64,000 nucleotides of DNA, taken from NCBI GenBank assembly GCA_029204225.1, contig CM055098.1, positions 6,171,746 to 6,235,745 on the forward strand. Direction: 5' to 3'. This document shows positions 33,424 through 44,231 of the stretch, one piece after another (the stretch's first letter is position 1; each line of letters starts with the position of its first letter). The DNA is from Diphasiastrum complanatum. Taxonomy: Eukaryota > Streptophyta > Lycopodiopsida > Lycopodiales > Lycopodiaceae. Made by a program: the position numbers and the translations under genes. The notes under the pieces were generated by a model that made no database searches, was not told the DNA's origin, and saw nothing but the letters and a program-made list of their open reading frames with translations.

Positions 33424-34075
33424 ATGGCGGGCTTGCTGATACACTTCTGACAGCATTGCTCCTGTGTGTGTGCCCCATTGATGAAGCAAACTTTTTCCTT
33501 CTTTGGCAGTGAGAACAAGGTAAATTGTTCTTGATTTTGTTCTGTGGTCAGAATCGACACATTGTTTAGAACAATGAGGCATTGAAATGCAGATCTAATG
33601 CAAAATAGTTTCAAAGTCCAGTTTTGTCAGAGAGGCTCCTTTATGTTAAGAGACTCTCCATTCCTAATTGACTGGTAGTAGCCAAAGACGGGCCATAATG
33701 GCAGGCTTGCCAATACACTTTTGACAATATTGCTCTTGTCTGTGCATCCAATTGATGCTTCTTGGTTTCCAAGGGGAGGCTCGAACCTGGGACCAAAGAA
33801 ACTTTGGATGCCAAGCTAACCAGTTGAGCCAACCCCGTTGGGTGTGCATCCAATTGATGAAGCAGGCCAGCCCGCAATGCCTTTTCCTTCTTCAGCGGAC
33901 ATTATGGAAACTCCAGCCACACGAGAACGAGATAAATTGTTCTTGATTTTGTTTTGTGGTAAAAAACAACACATTGTTTAGAACAATGAGGTATTGTTAG
34001 AGAGGCTCCTTTACGTTCAAAGACTCTCCATTCCTAATTGACTGGTAGTAGCCAAAGATGGGCCATAAAGTGGCT
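33424..34075. repeat. Complex tandem duplication hosting a SINE
   Basis: Segments recur two or three times: the ggcttgc-atacacttytgac block at 33428 and 33707; tgttcttgattttgttctgtg at 33521 and, with one change, at 33932; ctccattcctaattgactgg at 33655 and 34025. The two units (33478-33700 and 33855-34075) are close enough for a fairly recent duplication. The SINE interrupts the start of the second. Confidence 0.85.
33758..33842 (-). mobile_element. tRNA-derived SINE, 85 bp, with 17-bp target duplication
   Basis: On the minus strand an A-box-like TGGCTCAACTGG (33820-33831) lies about 33 nt before a B-box-like GGTTCGAGCC (33778-33787). These are internal RNA polymerase III promoter elements in the tRNA arrangement. 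The unit is flanked by a perfect 17-bp duplication, tgtgcatccaattgatg (33741-33757 and 33843-33859), the mark of LINE-assisted retroposition. The homologous unit at 33424-33485 lacks it, giving an empty site for comparison. It is not a functional tRNA: the cloverleaf stems are not complementary and the flanks show retroposition. Confidence 0.85.
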
Positions 34076-34729
34076 AAATTGTTTTGGAAGACTGATATAG
34101 CTGAGTTCATTAGAAATATGTATACTACATGTTTTTGTTACATGTATTTTTCAGTAGAACATCGAAATGTTTTACATAATGGTTTGCATTACCATCAAAT
34201 GCGATTGCATCTTGATGATTAATGTTATTTCTACTTCTTGCTGTTAATAATATGCCCGTGAGTTTATGAGTCGTAGGTTTGAAAATAGCCATCTTATTAC
34301 TGGGGACATGATGTATTCCATGTTCTCTAATTTTCTTGTAAGTGCCTCAACTTACCTTTGTTTTTCTAGTTCTGTGAAAGTTGAAAGATGGACTGAGGAA
34401 TTTTCTGTGAAAGATTTCAGATCCATAATATCTGAATCCATTTAATGATCTGGGGTTAGAAGAACAACATATCACCAATCTTGCCAATGTAGGAAAATCA
34501 GCATCTACACACAAAATGAGATGAAAACTCTAATAGATCTTGATCAAACATGAACCAAAACAAAAAGTACTGTTGTTTCGTACATTTACAGTAAGATATT
34601 GTATTTCACACGTGTGGATCTAAAAATAACAACTATTGATCATTCTACACATAGAATTGCAAAATATCACAAGTATAGTGCACCAATGGATAGTAGAACA
34701 CAAGAGAACCATGTATAAGCATGAATGAG

Positions 34730-34732
<3 letters not shown>
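34076..34732. other. No recognisable gene
   Basis: AT-rich DNA between the duplications and the AG microsatellite. Confidence 0.4.

Positions 34733-34812
<80 letters not shown>
34733..34812. repeat. (AG)40 microsatellite
   Basis: An 80-bp perfect AG tract just outside the truncated end of copia B. Confidence 0.97.
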
Positions 34813-34815
<3 letters not shown>

Positions 34816-35039
34816 CCTCTCTATCCACAAGTTACATCCTTTTATAACAGGTCCAAAACCTAACTTGCCACTTGGTTTCCTTCCATTAGGACTAGATTCA
34901 ATGTAACCAACATTCAAATTTCAAACTCGACTTCTAAACTTTCCCACACTTGCCAAAAGTGTTTATTCAAATGCATTTAGACTAATATAATTTTGAAAAG
35001 TCAAACTCTAAATCTAATATGAAATTGGTCTCAATTGCC

Positions 35040-36130
35040 ATATAAACAAATGTAGCAAATATGACTAAACTAGTTGAATCTTAAATGTCCTAATCTTTGA
35101 TGCCATTAATGAGCATATAAAGTATTCTCAATAGTATTAAGTGCATACTCATGACCCAAAACATACAAATTACCTTATCTGTTTGTAGAGAGGATTTCTT
35201 CACAGTTCTTATCCAAAATGATATACTTCTTTGAGTTGAACATGGCTCTACAACCCTGATCTGTAAGCTTGCTGACTAACAGTAAATTCTTTGTCGGTTT
35301 GGGTACATAGAATATATCCTTGAGCAAGGTTAGTTCACCATTTGGAGGGTAGAGGCATATAGATCTTTTGCCTCCAATCTGTAATGCACTAGAGTCACCA
35401 AAGTAAACAAACTTCAAATCTGCTGGTGAGGTCTTCAAATAGGAATTTGCAGGATGTCATGTGTTGAGAAGCACTAGAATCAAGATATCAATCCAAGGCA
35501 TCTCTACATCTTCTACATCACCTTCTCACCTTCTTGGAAATTTCTGACGAAGTCAGAGTCTCCTTCTTGGTGTTGTTGCATCTTCTTCTTCGCTTCGTCG
35601 TGCTTGAGGATATGACAGTCTTTAATGTCGTGATTAGATCTCTTGTAGTATCTGCAAAATAGTTTGGTCCTGGCAGGTTGTTGTTGTCTGTTGTGTTGTT
35701 GTTGTTGTTGCGTCGAATCTGGCTGCTCTGCCTTGGTCTTCTTATCCTTGAAGTTCTTCTTCTTGGACTGCTGTTTATTTGAGTACAAGGCCATTGACTT
35801 GGTACTAACTGTAGATAAGCTCTTTCTCCTAACTTCTTCCTGCAATAGACTATTGTCAGTTTCTGGAGTGAAAATTTAGGAGTCTTGCTCAAAGCAACAC
35901 CAGATAGTCATAGGAGAGTGGAAGACTGGCGAGAAGAGACATTGTAGAGTCTTCTTATGAAATAGGAGAACCTATGACAGCTAGTTGATTCAACAACTGC
36001 TTGAACTCATTCAAATGATCACTGACTGAGGTGCCTTCACTCATTTTGAGAGTAAGGACCTTCTTTTTCAAAAAGAGATGAGTTGATACATCCGAAGTCT
36101 CATACATACACAAAATATCTCACACTTATT
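35040..36130 (-). pseudogene. Copia B gag (C-terminal part), protease and pre-integrase
   Basis: From 36130 down, the minus strand gives DILCMYETSDVSTHLFLKKK, then LNEFKQLLNQLAVIGSPI and SLLASLPLSYDYLVL, the UBN2-type helices of copia gag. A Gln-rich segment with the zinc-knuckle relic FCRYYKRSNHDIKDCH (35513-35845) follows; its second Cys is Tyr. The protease/flap-like block lies at 35175-35438, with DIFYVPKPTKNLLLVSKL as the pre-integrase motif. A final WHQRLGHLRFN lies near 35100. Two stops follow S-T-T-S-K in gag, and the frames shift several times. Confidence 0.82.
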
Positions 36131-36135
36131 TGGAA

Positions 36136-36789
36136 TGTCATAGAATGAGAGGATTGGCAGCGAAAGCTTGAGCGAGTGGGTGATGTAGGAACGAAAGCGC
36201 CACAGTTAGTAGCAAAAAAGTTCAATATGAATGAATCAGATAAAGCTCAAATGAACAATGCAGTAGTGAGACAGAAATTGCACTCTGATTAATATCAACA
36301 ATGAGTGCAATGGCTTGAAGTAATAACTTCAGCTTGAACGTTGAGCATGGTAACGCTGAAAATAGTAAAACTCAATCGACTTGATCAAAATCTTCTCTAA
36401 ACAGTCTAAAAATCAATATATTGCAAGTGTCTTCTACTTGCTAAAATATCTCACAAGCATTAAATGTTATCTGTTATATTTATTACAACTGCCTTGTATC
36501 TGTATGAAGTAGGTAACCGTCATTGACATGTCGGGTAACTCCAGTTTTGTTTTAGGTTTGATGAAGTTGGTTTGTCATTGGAACGAAAAACCCAAAAAAC
36601 TAAAAGTGTGAAAAATACGAACGTGCTCCAAAATGTGAAGTTTGCTAAAAAGCTTAAGTTGGAAAAAATTGCGAAGGTGAGAAAATCCCGAAGGTGCAAA
36701 AAATGTGAAGGTCCGACAGTCGGACTTTGTCAATTTTTCAGGATGCTTATTATTTGAATGGTTTTAAGGCTGAGCATTAAAATCTAATA
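36136..36789 (-). repeat. 3' LTR of copia element A
   Basis: A 654-bp LTR. On the minus strand it starts TATTAGATTTTAATGCTCA after a purine tract (AAAGGGGAG) and ends TTCTATGACA. It matches 48363-48684 and, in opposite orientation, 52099-52782. It holds cgaaggt repeats and a short dyad gtccgacagtcggac. Confidence 0.88.
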
Positions 36790-36980
36790 CTCCCCTTTAA
36801 TGTGGATCCTAAAAAACTTTGATCTTCAGATCGTTAAATCTGAGATGTTGCTCCTTCGATAGAGCCTTCGTGAAGTAATCTGCTGCCATGAGATTTGTCC
36901 TACAGTAAACCAATGCTACTTCCTTGCTTTGCACTTTCTTTCTAAGGTAATGATACCTGATTTCGATATGTTTGCTTTGA
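36790..36980 (-). pseudogene. Copia A RNase H 3' end
   Basis: The minus strand from 36980 encodes SKHIEI-, YHYLRKKV- and ADYFTKALSKEQHLRF-like blocks in shifting frames. This is the end of copia RNase H, just before the polypurine tract. It was separated from the rest of RNase H (46137 onward) by the gypsy insertion. Confidence 0.82.
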
Positions 36981-37476
36981 TGTTGGAGGGTTTACGAATC
37001 CCAAGGCAATTGTAACTCTAGTTGATAAGTGAGAGGGATTTGGCACCCTGCGTGTGTAAGTCCAACCCGATGATCACATAGTTATTTGATTAGTTGAAAG
37101 TCAATAAAAGGACTTTAGGTCTTTTTTGTGGGACTTTTAATGTCGCAGGGCCTAAATGTCAAGTTAGTGAATAAAGTTGGGTTTCCCTCCAATTTGGATG
37201 GTTCTCACTCTTTTTTAAATTTGAATAATTAGGGAGGCAGGAATGGACCAATAGGATTCAGAGGCCAGAGTCCTCCTCTCTATTATAAAAAGGGACCAAC
37301 TCGAGTTCCTACACATGTACATTTCTTCATTTCAATGAAGCAGATTGGTTCTCTTGTGAAATGGATTGATGAATGTCCTTGCTCTCTATCACTTTTTCTC
37401 CATCTCTCATGCTTTTATTGTGTTTGCTAGTTGTTGGATCTGATTGTTATTGGGATTGCATGTTTTTATACTTTTT

Positions 37477-37574
<98 letters not shown>

Positions 37575-37711
37575 CATTGTGTATCTAGTGTTAATGGATG
37601 TAGTGTTAATGCTTAGGGTTAATGGATGTTAGAGTTAGATTTGGATCTTCCATTCATGCTGAAATTTGAACTATACTATCGCTCTCATGGAAACGAATCT
37701 ATGCGTGACAA
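36981..37711 (+). repeat. 5' LTR of Asp-primed gypsy copy 2
   Basis: Starts TGTTGGAGGGTTTAC and matches 45383-46056. It is cut short at gcgtgaca and fused to mid-gag. A TATA-like tattataaaaaggg lies at 37281. It contains an 87-bp AG microsatellite where the 3' LTR has a 35-bp interrupted one. Confidence 0.88.
37481..37567. repeat. (GA)n microsatellite inside the 5' LTR
   Basis: A perfect 87-bp GA tract; the sister LTR at 45883-45915 has a short interrupted gaga/aaagg tract in the same place. Confidence 0.97.
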
Positions 37712-38578
37712 AAAGTTGCAATCACAATTTGATGAGAAGATCAAAGCATTGGAAGATTTCCATGGAAAAGTGAACAAGGAACTTGAGAAGTTTGCAAAGA
37801 CTTTTCCTACCAGAAAAAATGTCTGGTGTTCTATTTGTATAGGAAATCACACAATGAATGAGTGTTCTCAATTGAAAAAACGAATGGAAATCAGTATATG
37901 CCATTTGTGTAAAAGACTGCTTTTTGCAACTTGAATCCTCGGATAATTCAGCAACGGTATGTCCAGATGGGATATTGAGAACCACATTATGGAGAAAATC
38001 TGGCAGCTAGACCTTGACAATCTGCTCTTGGATACCCATAACGGTTAGCCTTACCTGCCTCACCAAAGCACCCCGCTCCTCCTTCCAATATGATAGAACC
38101 AGAACCTTATAGAAGTCTCGAGCAATGGAACCATGGTAATGATCAAGAAGGTGGATCTTCAAAACAATATGCTATTTATGCTGTTGCACAATAACAAGCA
38201 TCTAGAAACTGGACCAGAGCACCACTTGGATGCTTTGCATGTGGAGACAATCACAGAGTTGGAGAATGTCCAAAAAAAGTTAAAATTGTACCATTCTGTC
38301 GTTTCTGTGGTTATGGGCATTGCTATAAGGAGTGTCCAGCAAAACCAAAGCCACCACCAGCTACAGCTCCTGTAAATTTGATAACAATCAAGCAAAGACC
38401 AATAGCTCAGAATAAACCAAGTGTACCCTTGATGGTGGTCACCAGAGCACAGAAGTAGAAAGAACCAGTAGTAGATCCAGTACCTGTTGATTCTATACCT
38501 TTAGCTGATATACCAACAGTATCTGGAGTCTTTCCAAATCTTCATGCAAAAAAAAGAAGATATCAAGATATGAGGTAG
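37712..38578 (+). pseudogene. Gypsy gag C-terminal half with four zinc knuckles, copy 2
   Basis: The frame starts mid-gag, fused to LTR sequence, with LQSQFDEKIKALEDFHGKV (coiled coil), then the knuckles CSICIGNHTMNEC and a damaged CHLCKR version. After frame changes, CFACGDNHRVGEC (about 38229) and CRFCGYGHCYKEC (about 38299) follow. In copy 1 the third knuckle is split by a frameshift; here it is readable, so the two copies together show four knuckles. Stops and frameshifts are common. The PR boundary lies near 38578. Confidence 0.85.
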
Positions 38579-40028
38579 TGGATTAAACATCTGCAAGAAG
38601 AAGAGGAGCTTGAAGTTGCTAGAGCAATAGCCGAAATTCGTTCTTCACCATTGTAGTCACCGAAAAATTCACATACAAATATGAATGTTCAGTTGCATTA
38701 TCATGAAGAACCCTTTAAGATGACTGAACCGAAAGCACCACAAACAAAACTGCTTATGAATATTTTGTCTAGTAAGATTAATATTTCATTGGGAGAGTTC
38801 CTGAAGTTGGTGCCAAAAGCAAAAGAAGTATTAGCGCAAAAGTTAACTCAAGTTGAACCAAAATTCCGTTAGGAGCCACTTTTTGTGTTGGATTTGAAGA
38901 ATCTAATGAAGTACTCCATGTCGCAGTAGCTTGGGAAAGTGAACAAAAAAATATCACTCTGCCGATACAACATAGACAATTCCCTAATAAAGCAGCTATG
39001 GTAGATGGCGGTTTGGAAGTTAACCTGATTTCTACAAAGCTATGTGCAAAATGGGGCCTTGCAAAGGTAAAACCTACGACTTTTGCCATTAAGCTAGCTG
39101 ATCAAATGACAGTTCGTGTCCGCAAAGAATGGTTGAAGATATACCTGTCAGAATTGTCGGCTTACAATTCGTCATTGCTTTTGTAGTAATGGACTTACCA
39201 GAAGCACCAAATGTATACCGAGTCCTATTGAGACACCCATGGTTATGAATTGCGCAAGTAACTCATAACTGGGGTACTGGAAAAATCACTTTTGGAAATC
39301 ATGAACGTGTAGTCAAGGTTGATCCTGCAACTTGGACTATCAAACTAGTGGTTAAAAAAGAGGATGATGATTCATCAACAACGGATCATACTTATGATCG
39401 ACCAGAGAAAAATTTGGGAGTTCATTACAATTCTCAAACCGATACTGTCAATTGGAATGAAGCTCTTGCAACGATTGACTGTACAGTAGGATATATGTGT
39501 CAACAAGATAATCAATTAGATTTGAGCGAGATTTCATTACTCTGTCACCTTGGATACACTGCTAACTTTTCCATTGAATGTGCTAAATGTAGCTTTTTGG
39601 ATATCAACGGAACCTATACCAGATCCGATTGAAGATGAACTCATTCCTATGAGTCATGCCTTGACTTATGATGACAATGCAGAACTTACTGATTGGCATA
39701 TTCTAAATCATATGGATCCGACCAGATTTGGAGTACGTAATATTCTTGATGAACCAGCAATAAAACTGCCAAAAGCAGTTATATTGAAGGAAGACAGGAT
39801 CACATGATCAATGACGAAGAAACAAGCCAAACAACATTATAATACGGTCCTGAAATGGGAAAATCCTCCTCAAAAGATTGATTCAAAGAATGTGCCACCC
39901 TTACTGGATAAAGAAACAGAAAAAATCAAGGATGATTCTACAAGTCAGAGTTCTAGCAAGACATCATCGTCTAGGAAGTCTTCACTTTCAAAGAAGAGTT
40001 TATCTTCTCCAAAGTCATCACCTCCATG
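38579..40028 (+). pseudogene. Gypsy protease and basic linker, copy 2
   Basis: ISLGEFLKLVPKAKEVLAQK (38780-38850) precedes the protease active-site relic AMVDGGLEVNLIS (about 38997). Here D-G-G is kept, but the following Ser-Gly has become Leu-Glu. The linker frames at 39348-39632 and 39640-40028 match those of copy 1 (VHYNSQTDTVNWNEALATID; KKQAKQHYNTVLKWENPP) and end in the Ser/Lys-rich tail, where copia C is inserted. Several stops are present. Confidence 0.83.
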
Positions 40029-40033
40029 ATCAA

Positions 40034-40235
40034 TGTCGCAAAACTGTCTCTTTTTCGTTTTCATTGTCGCGAACGATTTTGTGTCTTTTAATTTTCTTCT
40101 TTGCGCGGAACCTTCACAGGAATCTAGACACGCGACTGCACATCACATAACACATTCTATTCTAGCAATCAAGACAGATGGCACAAGACAAGGAGATGCA
40201 CAAAAAATAGAGCGACTGTATTATCAGTTTGTTAT
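40034..40235 (-). repeat. 3' LTR remnant of copia element C
   Basis: Matches 43417-43612 closely (TGTCGCAAAACTG start on the plus strand), then stops at ttatcagtttg, where pol sequence begins. The remaining 600 bp of the LTR are deleted. Confidence 0.9.
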
Positions 40236-41082
40236 TGCTTCTCCAAAATCTGTGATTTCATAACTTTCAGAAATCTGATTCTTCATGTCTTTGATCAACA
40301 TCAAGGAACTTCCTATCATTAGGAAAATCATCCACGAAGGTTGTCAGTATCACAAAATTTTTCCTACTCTTTTTATGTAGACATTGCAGTCTGGTTGCGT
40401 AGGATTGAAGTCTAGAGACTTTAGAAAACCATCAAGCTTCTTATACCAAGCTCGTGATGCCTGTTTTAGACCATAGATGTATCTTTGCAACCGACAGACA
40501 TATTGTCGATTGTCGGGGTCCTCAAAACCTCCAAGCTGCTTCATGAAGATTTTCTCCTCTAGATCTCTGTGGAGAAAGGCTGTTTTCACATCAATCTGGT
40601 GAATTTCCAGATTGTGTTGTGTGGCGTATGCAAGGAGTAGTCGTATGCATGTCATCTTGACCATCGACGCATATATGTTAAAATAATCAATACCATATAT
40701 CTATGTGTAGCCCTTCGCGACAAGCCTTGCCTTGTAGCAGCCAATGGTGCCATCTGATTTCATCTTTTTCTTGTATACCCACTTGCAGTCGACAATTTTT
40801 CTATTTTATGGCAGTGGCTCTAATGTATATCTCGTTTTGCCTCATCGACTCGATCTCCTCTAACATTGCCTAGACTCTGGATAGCTTCTTGATATGTTAT
40901 TAGCTCTTCAGTGAAGCTGTAGTACTTGAACTGTGTGTCTTTGCTCCACTGAAGGTTGTCAGAATAACGGTCTGGAGGTCTTCTTTGTCTCGTTGACCTT
41001 CTAGGTTCATTTCGTTGCTGTTCGAACGTTTCTTGTTCGTGGAGTTGATCCTCTGCTTCCTACTGCTCTGGAGTCTGTGGCT
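40236..41082 (-). pseudogene. Copia C reverse transcriptase
   Basis: From 40830 down, in changing frames: VDCKWVYKKK-type block, then MVKMTCIRLLLAYATQHNLE, IHQIDVKTAFLHRDLEEKIF and RYIYGLKQASRAWYKKLDGF at 40664-40350. The palm TFVDDFLMIGSSLM follows near 40310, keeping both aspartates in an F-V-D-D form. After YEITDFGEA the sequence passes directly into the LTR, so thumb and RNase H are deleted. Frameshifts are mainly in the first 300 bp. Confidence 0.87.
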
Positions 41083-42276
41083 CTACATTCTGATTTGATG
41101 TCTATTCTCGATCTCTCTCTCTTGAATAGGCATCAATGTGAAGATCTCATGGCCTCTTTTGTCTTTCAGTCCAGGGAATGTGGACTCATCGAACTTCATA
41201 TCTCTACTCGAAACAAACTTTTTCGTGGTTGGATCGTGGAGCCTATACACTTGTGTTCCATTCGAGTAGCTGACCATGATCGTTTGCTCTAATTTGTCAT
41301 CTAGTTTGCTTATTTTTTCTTTTGGAATGTGCTTATATGTTGCACATCCAGACACACGTACGTATGATAGATTAGGCTTTCTACCTGTCCACATTTTGTA
41401 TGGCATCTTATTATCCAACGCCATCATTGTTGATCTGTTCTGTAGGTGTACAACTATAGCTATTGCCTCAGTCCAAAATTGACTTGGCAATTGAGCCTGT
41501 GCCATCATGCATCTGGCTCCTTTGACTAGCATTCTGTTTCTTCTTTCTACAACACCGTTGTATTTTGGTGTGTATGCAGGAGTGAACTGGTGTTCAATCC
41601 CCTGTTCTTCACATAATTTTGAAAATTCTTTGCTTTTGTATTCACCTCCATTGTCAGATATGAGGATCTGTATCTTTTTCAAGGTGCATCGCTCTGCAAA
41701 TGCCATGAACTTATTGAAGGAATCAAACACTTCGGATTTCTTCTTTAAGCAATAGATCATGGTCATCCGGTTGTAATCATCTATGAACGTCAAAAAATAC
41801 CTCAAACCTGAGAGCGAATCCATCTTTATTGGTCCACAGACATCAGAGTGGACGAGCTCAAGAACTTCCTTGGCTCTTCTTCCCTCATGCGTGAATGGAT
41901 TCCGATGTTGCTTTCCTTTCTGACAAGCTTCGCAGAACTCAGTTTCGGGCCTTGATATCTTTGTGACAATGTCTTTCTTGTACATGTCATGCAGGCTCCG
42001 CATGTTCAGATGATACATTCTCCTATGCCAGAGCTGATCTTGATTTTCTGATACATTTAATATGCTATCAGAGTTGCTGATTATCTTGGCCTTGTAGAGC
42101 TTTCCTTCTCTACATTCGACCATCAGCAACTTGTTTGTTGTTTTCTTAATTATACGGCATGTGTTGCCGTCGAACAAAACTCGAATGCCAAGATCTGCCA
42201 TCTTGGAGACATATAGCAAATCTTTTCTGAGTGAGGGCACATAGAGTGCTCCTGGCAGATCTGCTTGGCTTGACAA
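41083..42276 (-). CDS. Copia C pre-integrase and integrase, open frame
   Basis: A 397-codon open frame. Residues 1-45 have the post-protease ALYVPSLRKDLLYVSKMADL block. About 85-125 is the zinc-binding region with HRRMYHLNMRSLH and CEACQKGKQHR (HHCC). About 130-290 is the integrase core with LVHSDVCGP, ILISDNGGEY and VVERRNRMLVKG, supplying the D, D and E catalytic residues. The C-terminal region includes GCATYKHIPKEKISKL and ends before RT. All key residues seem intact, so this is the least damaged coding sequence in the window. Upstream it is separated from gag-protease by one in-frame stop. Expression and activity are unknown. Confidence 0.9.
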   Translation of the reverse strand: MSSQADLPGALYVPSLRKDLLYVSKMADLGIRVLFDGNTCRIIKKTTNKLLMVECREGKLYKAKIISNSDSILNVSENQDQLWHRRMYHLNMRSLHDMYKKDIVTKISRPETEFCEACQKGKQHRNPFTHEGRRAKEVLELVHSDVCGPIKMDSLSGLRYFLTFIDDYNRMTMIYCLKKKSEVFDSFNKFMAFAERCTLKKIQILISDNGGEYKSKEFSKLCEEQGIEHQFTPAYTPKYNGVVERRNRMLVKGARCMMAQAQLPSQFWTEAIAIVVHLQNRSTMMALDNKMPYKMWTGRKPNLSYVRVSGCATYKHIPKEKISKLDDKLEQTIMVSYSNGTQVYRLHDPTTKKFVSSRDMKFDESTFPGLKDKRGHEIFTLMPIQEREIENRHQIRM

Positions 42277-42285
42277 TGTTTGCAG

Positions 42286-43330
42286 CTATAGAGTGCCAAT
42301 GCCTTTGACATCGTGTCTGCTCCCGTTACCTAGAATCACTACTTTGTTATTTTTGAGCTCTCTAAAGTCGATCAAGATCTTCTTGTTGCAGGTAATGTGT
42401 GATGTTGCTCCTGAATCAATGACTACATCATAGTCGTGTTCAGTGTAGCTCGTTGAAGCTTCATCGAGTATCGTGAAGGCTTCGTCACCTCTATCAGCAT
42501 CCTTGAATGACTCTGCAACATTAGCTTTTTCAGCTTTGTTTTTTCTTTTTGGGTTGAATCCGCAATTGTATGCATAATGCCCATTCTTCTTGCAGTGCAT
42601 GCAAGGTATTGCTAAATTGAACCAGCATTTGTTGGTTGTATGGCCTGGTTTGTGACAGTGATCACAGGAAGACGATTGTTGATTCGAGGAGTTCTTCTTC
42701 TCAAATCTTGGCTTGTTCTTCTTCTTGTTATTTCCCTTTGTGAAGAGAGCCTTCTCTTGATCAATGCTTCCCTCTCCTTTGTCTCTCATCAGTCTCTCAT
42801 CAACGACAAGACTGACTGCCTTGTCGAATGTCATATCTGGTAGACTCAATATGGGCATCCTTAAAGGTTGATAGGACGTCAGTAGAGATTTCATGAAGTA
42901 CATCAGTTGCTATGGTGCTAGGACCTGGTGCTCCTGTCCTGATGCAACAAGTTGAGCAAAGATCGTTCTGATCTTCTCAACGTGCTGATCCAATTGGTTC
43001 TCATCCCATCGTATGGATTGCAGCTGATTGTGAAGGTGCATGACTGAAGATGCAGTCCTCACTTTATACTTCTATATTAATCTTTCCCACGCTGCATGGC
43101 TGCTTTCGTAGTCTTCAATCTGCATGAGTAGATCTTCGTTTATGGACAAAACAATAATCGTCATTGCGCGCTCATCTATTCCGATCCATTTAGCTCTCCT
43201 CGGGTCTCCCTCTGGAGGCTGCATCTCTGAGAGTTCGGTCACCAACCAGATGCCTTCGTCCTTTAGAAGCATTTTAATTTTGAATTTCCAGATTTTGTAA
43301 TTTGCACCATCAAGACTGATTTTGCTACTC
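42286..43330 (-). pseudogene. Copia C gag and protease
   Basis: Gag begins near 43330 (LDGANYKIWKFKIKMLLKDE) and runs through IDERAMTIIVLSINEDLLMQ and LHNQLQSIRWDENQLDQHVE, with nonsense codons near 43070 and 42912. At 42903-42286 a 205-codon frame holds two zinc knuckles, CDHCHKPGHTTNKC and CMHCKKNGHYAYNC, and the intact protease motif VIDSGATSHIT. A single stop at about 42284 separates it from integrase. Few stops make it nearly readable, consistent with recent insertion. Confidence 0.88.
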
Positions 43331-43404
43331 TTGTCTAGATTGTTGTAGCCCTATTGTGTTGTCTAGAGAATCACTGCTTAGGTATCAGTAGTGATAACCT
43401 GTGT

Positions 43405-43416
43405 GCTCTAATACCA
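43405..43416 (-). promoter_or_regulatory. Primer-binding site of copia element C
   Basis: The minus strand reads TGGTATTAGAGC immediately after the LTR end TTGCGACA; one mismatch to the tRNA-Met site. Confidence 0.9.
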
Positions 43417-44226
43417 TGTCGCAAAACTGTTTCTTTTTTGTTTTCGTTGTCACGTACAATTTTGTGTCTTTTAATTTTTTTCTTTGCACGGAAGCTTCAC
43501 AAGAACCTAGACACGCGACTGCACATCACAGAACAGATTCTATTCTAGCAATCAAGACAGATGGCACAAGACAAGGAGATGCATGAAAAATAGAGCAACT
43601 GTATTATCAGTTTGATTTGGGATCGAGATCGTCAGTGTCTCGCTTGTTGGCGGTTTGACGCTCTGCTCTTTCACTATGTTCTGCTCGTTGGCAGACTTTC
43701 ATGCACAGCTCTTTCATTTCTATTATTTTTGTTTTTTGCTCTACTTGCTACGTCTCTCTCTGTCTCCTACAGAAATTCTGTCTATTCTCTTGCATGTATA
43801 TGATAGAGAAGGGATAGTTTATATCTCCACTATGTGGAGTTTACAAGATAGCTAAACGCAAAATCACAAGACTAGTTAAGGCTAATCAACTAATCAGTTA
43901 CTCTCCGTCGTTGCCACTCGTTTTAGCTGGGCATGAAGTCTACGACTCCAAGCCCATTGAGCTGCCAGCTGGTAGCGCGAGAGATTCTCCTTCGTTTGTT
44001 TCATTTCCTTTGTTTCCTTTCGTTATTTTCGTTTCTTTCGTATCTTTTCATTTTGTGTCCCTTTGTAGTTGTTGCGGTCCTGGAGGTATGTTTGCAATTC
44101 ACGAATGATTTGCGAATCGTTCGTCCTTCGAGTCAAGGGACGTTGACTTTCGTGAATTGTTCTCCATTCGACCTTCGCTTCGTGTTCGTGTTGCGGTAAA
44201 GTTGCAAGAGTTTACCATTTCTGGCA
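43417..44226 (-). repeat. 5' LTR of copia element C
   Basis: An 810-bp LTR from TGCCAG (minus-strand start at 44226) to GCGACA at 43417. It abuts the target duplication on one side and the primer site on the other. It is markedly T-rich on the plus strand, with repeated ttcgtt units near 43990-44150. Confidence 0.9.
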
Positions 44227-44231
44227 ATCAA

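Larger units (their letters stand above)
40034..44226 (-). mobile_element. Copia element C, innermost and best preserved
   Basis: Minus-strand copia flanked by the perfect 5-bp target duplication atcaa (40029-40033 and 44227-44231). 5' LTR 43417-44226, Met primer site 43405-43416, gag, zinc knuckles, protease, integrase and RT down to about 40260. RNase H is missing: RT joins directly to a 200-bp remnant of the 3' LTR (40034-40235). Long open frames survive, including an uninterrupted integrase. It is the youngest insertion in the nest by position. Confidence 0.92.

Noticed and set aside
33758-33842. tRNA gene on the minus strand
   Set aside because: A-box and B-box-like motifs are present, but no paired acceptor stem or anticodon arm can be folded, and the 17-bp flanking duplications show a retroposed SINE.
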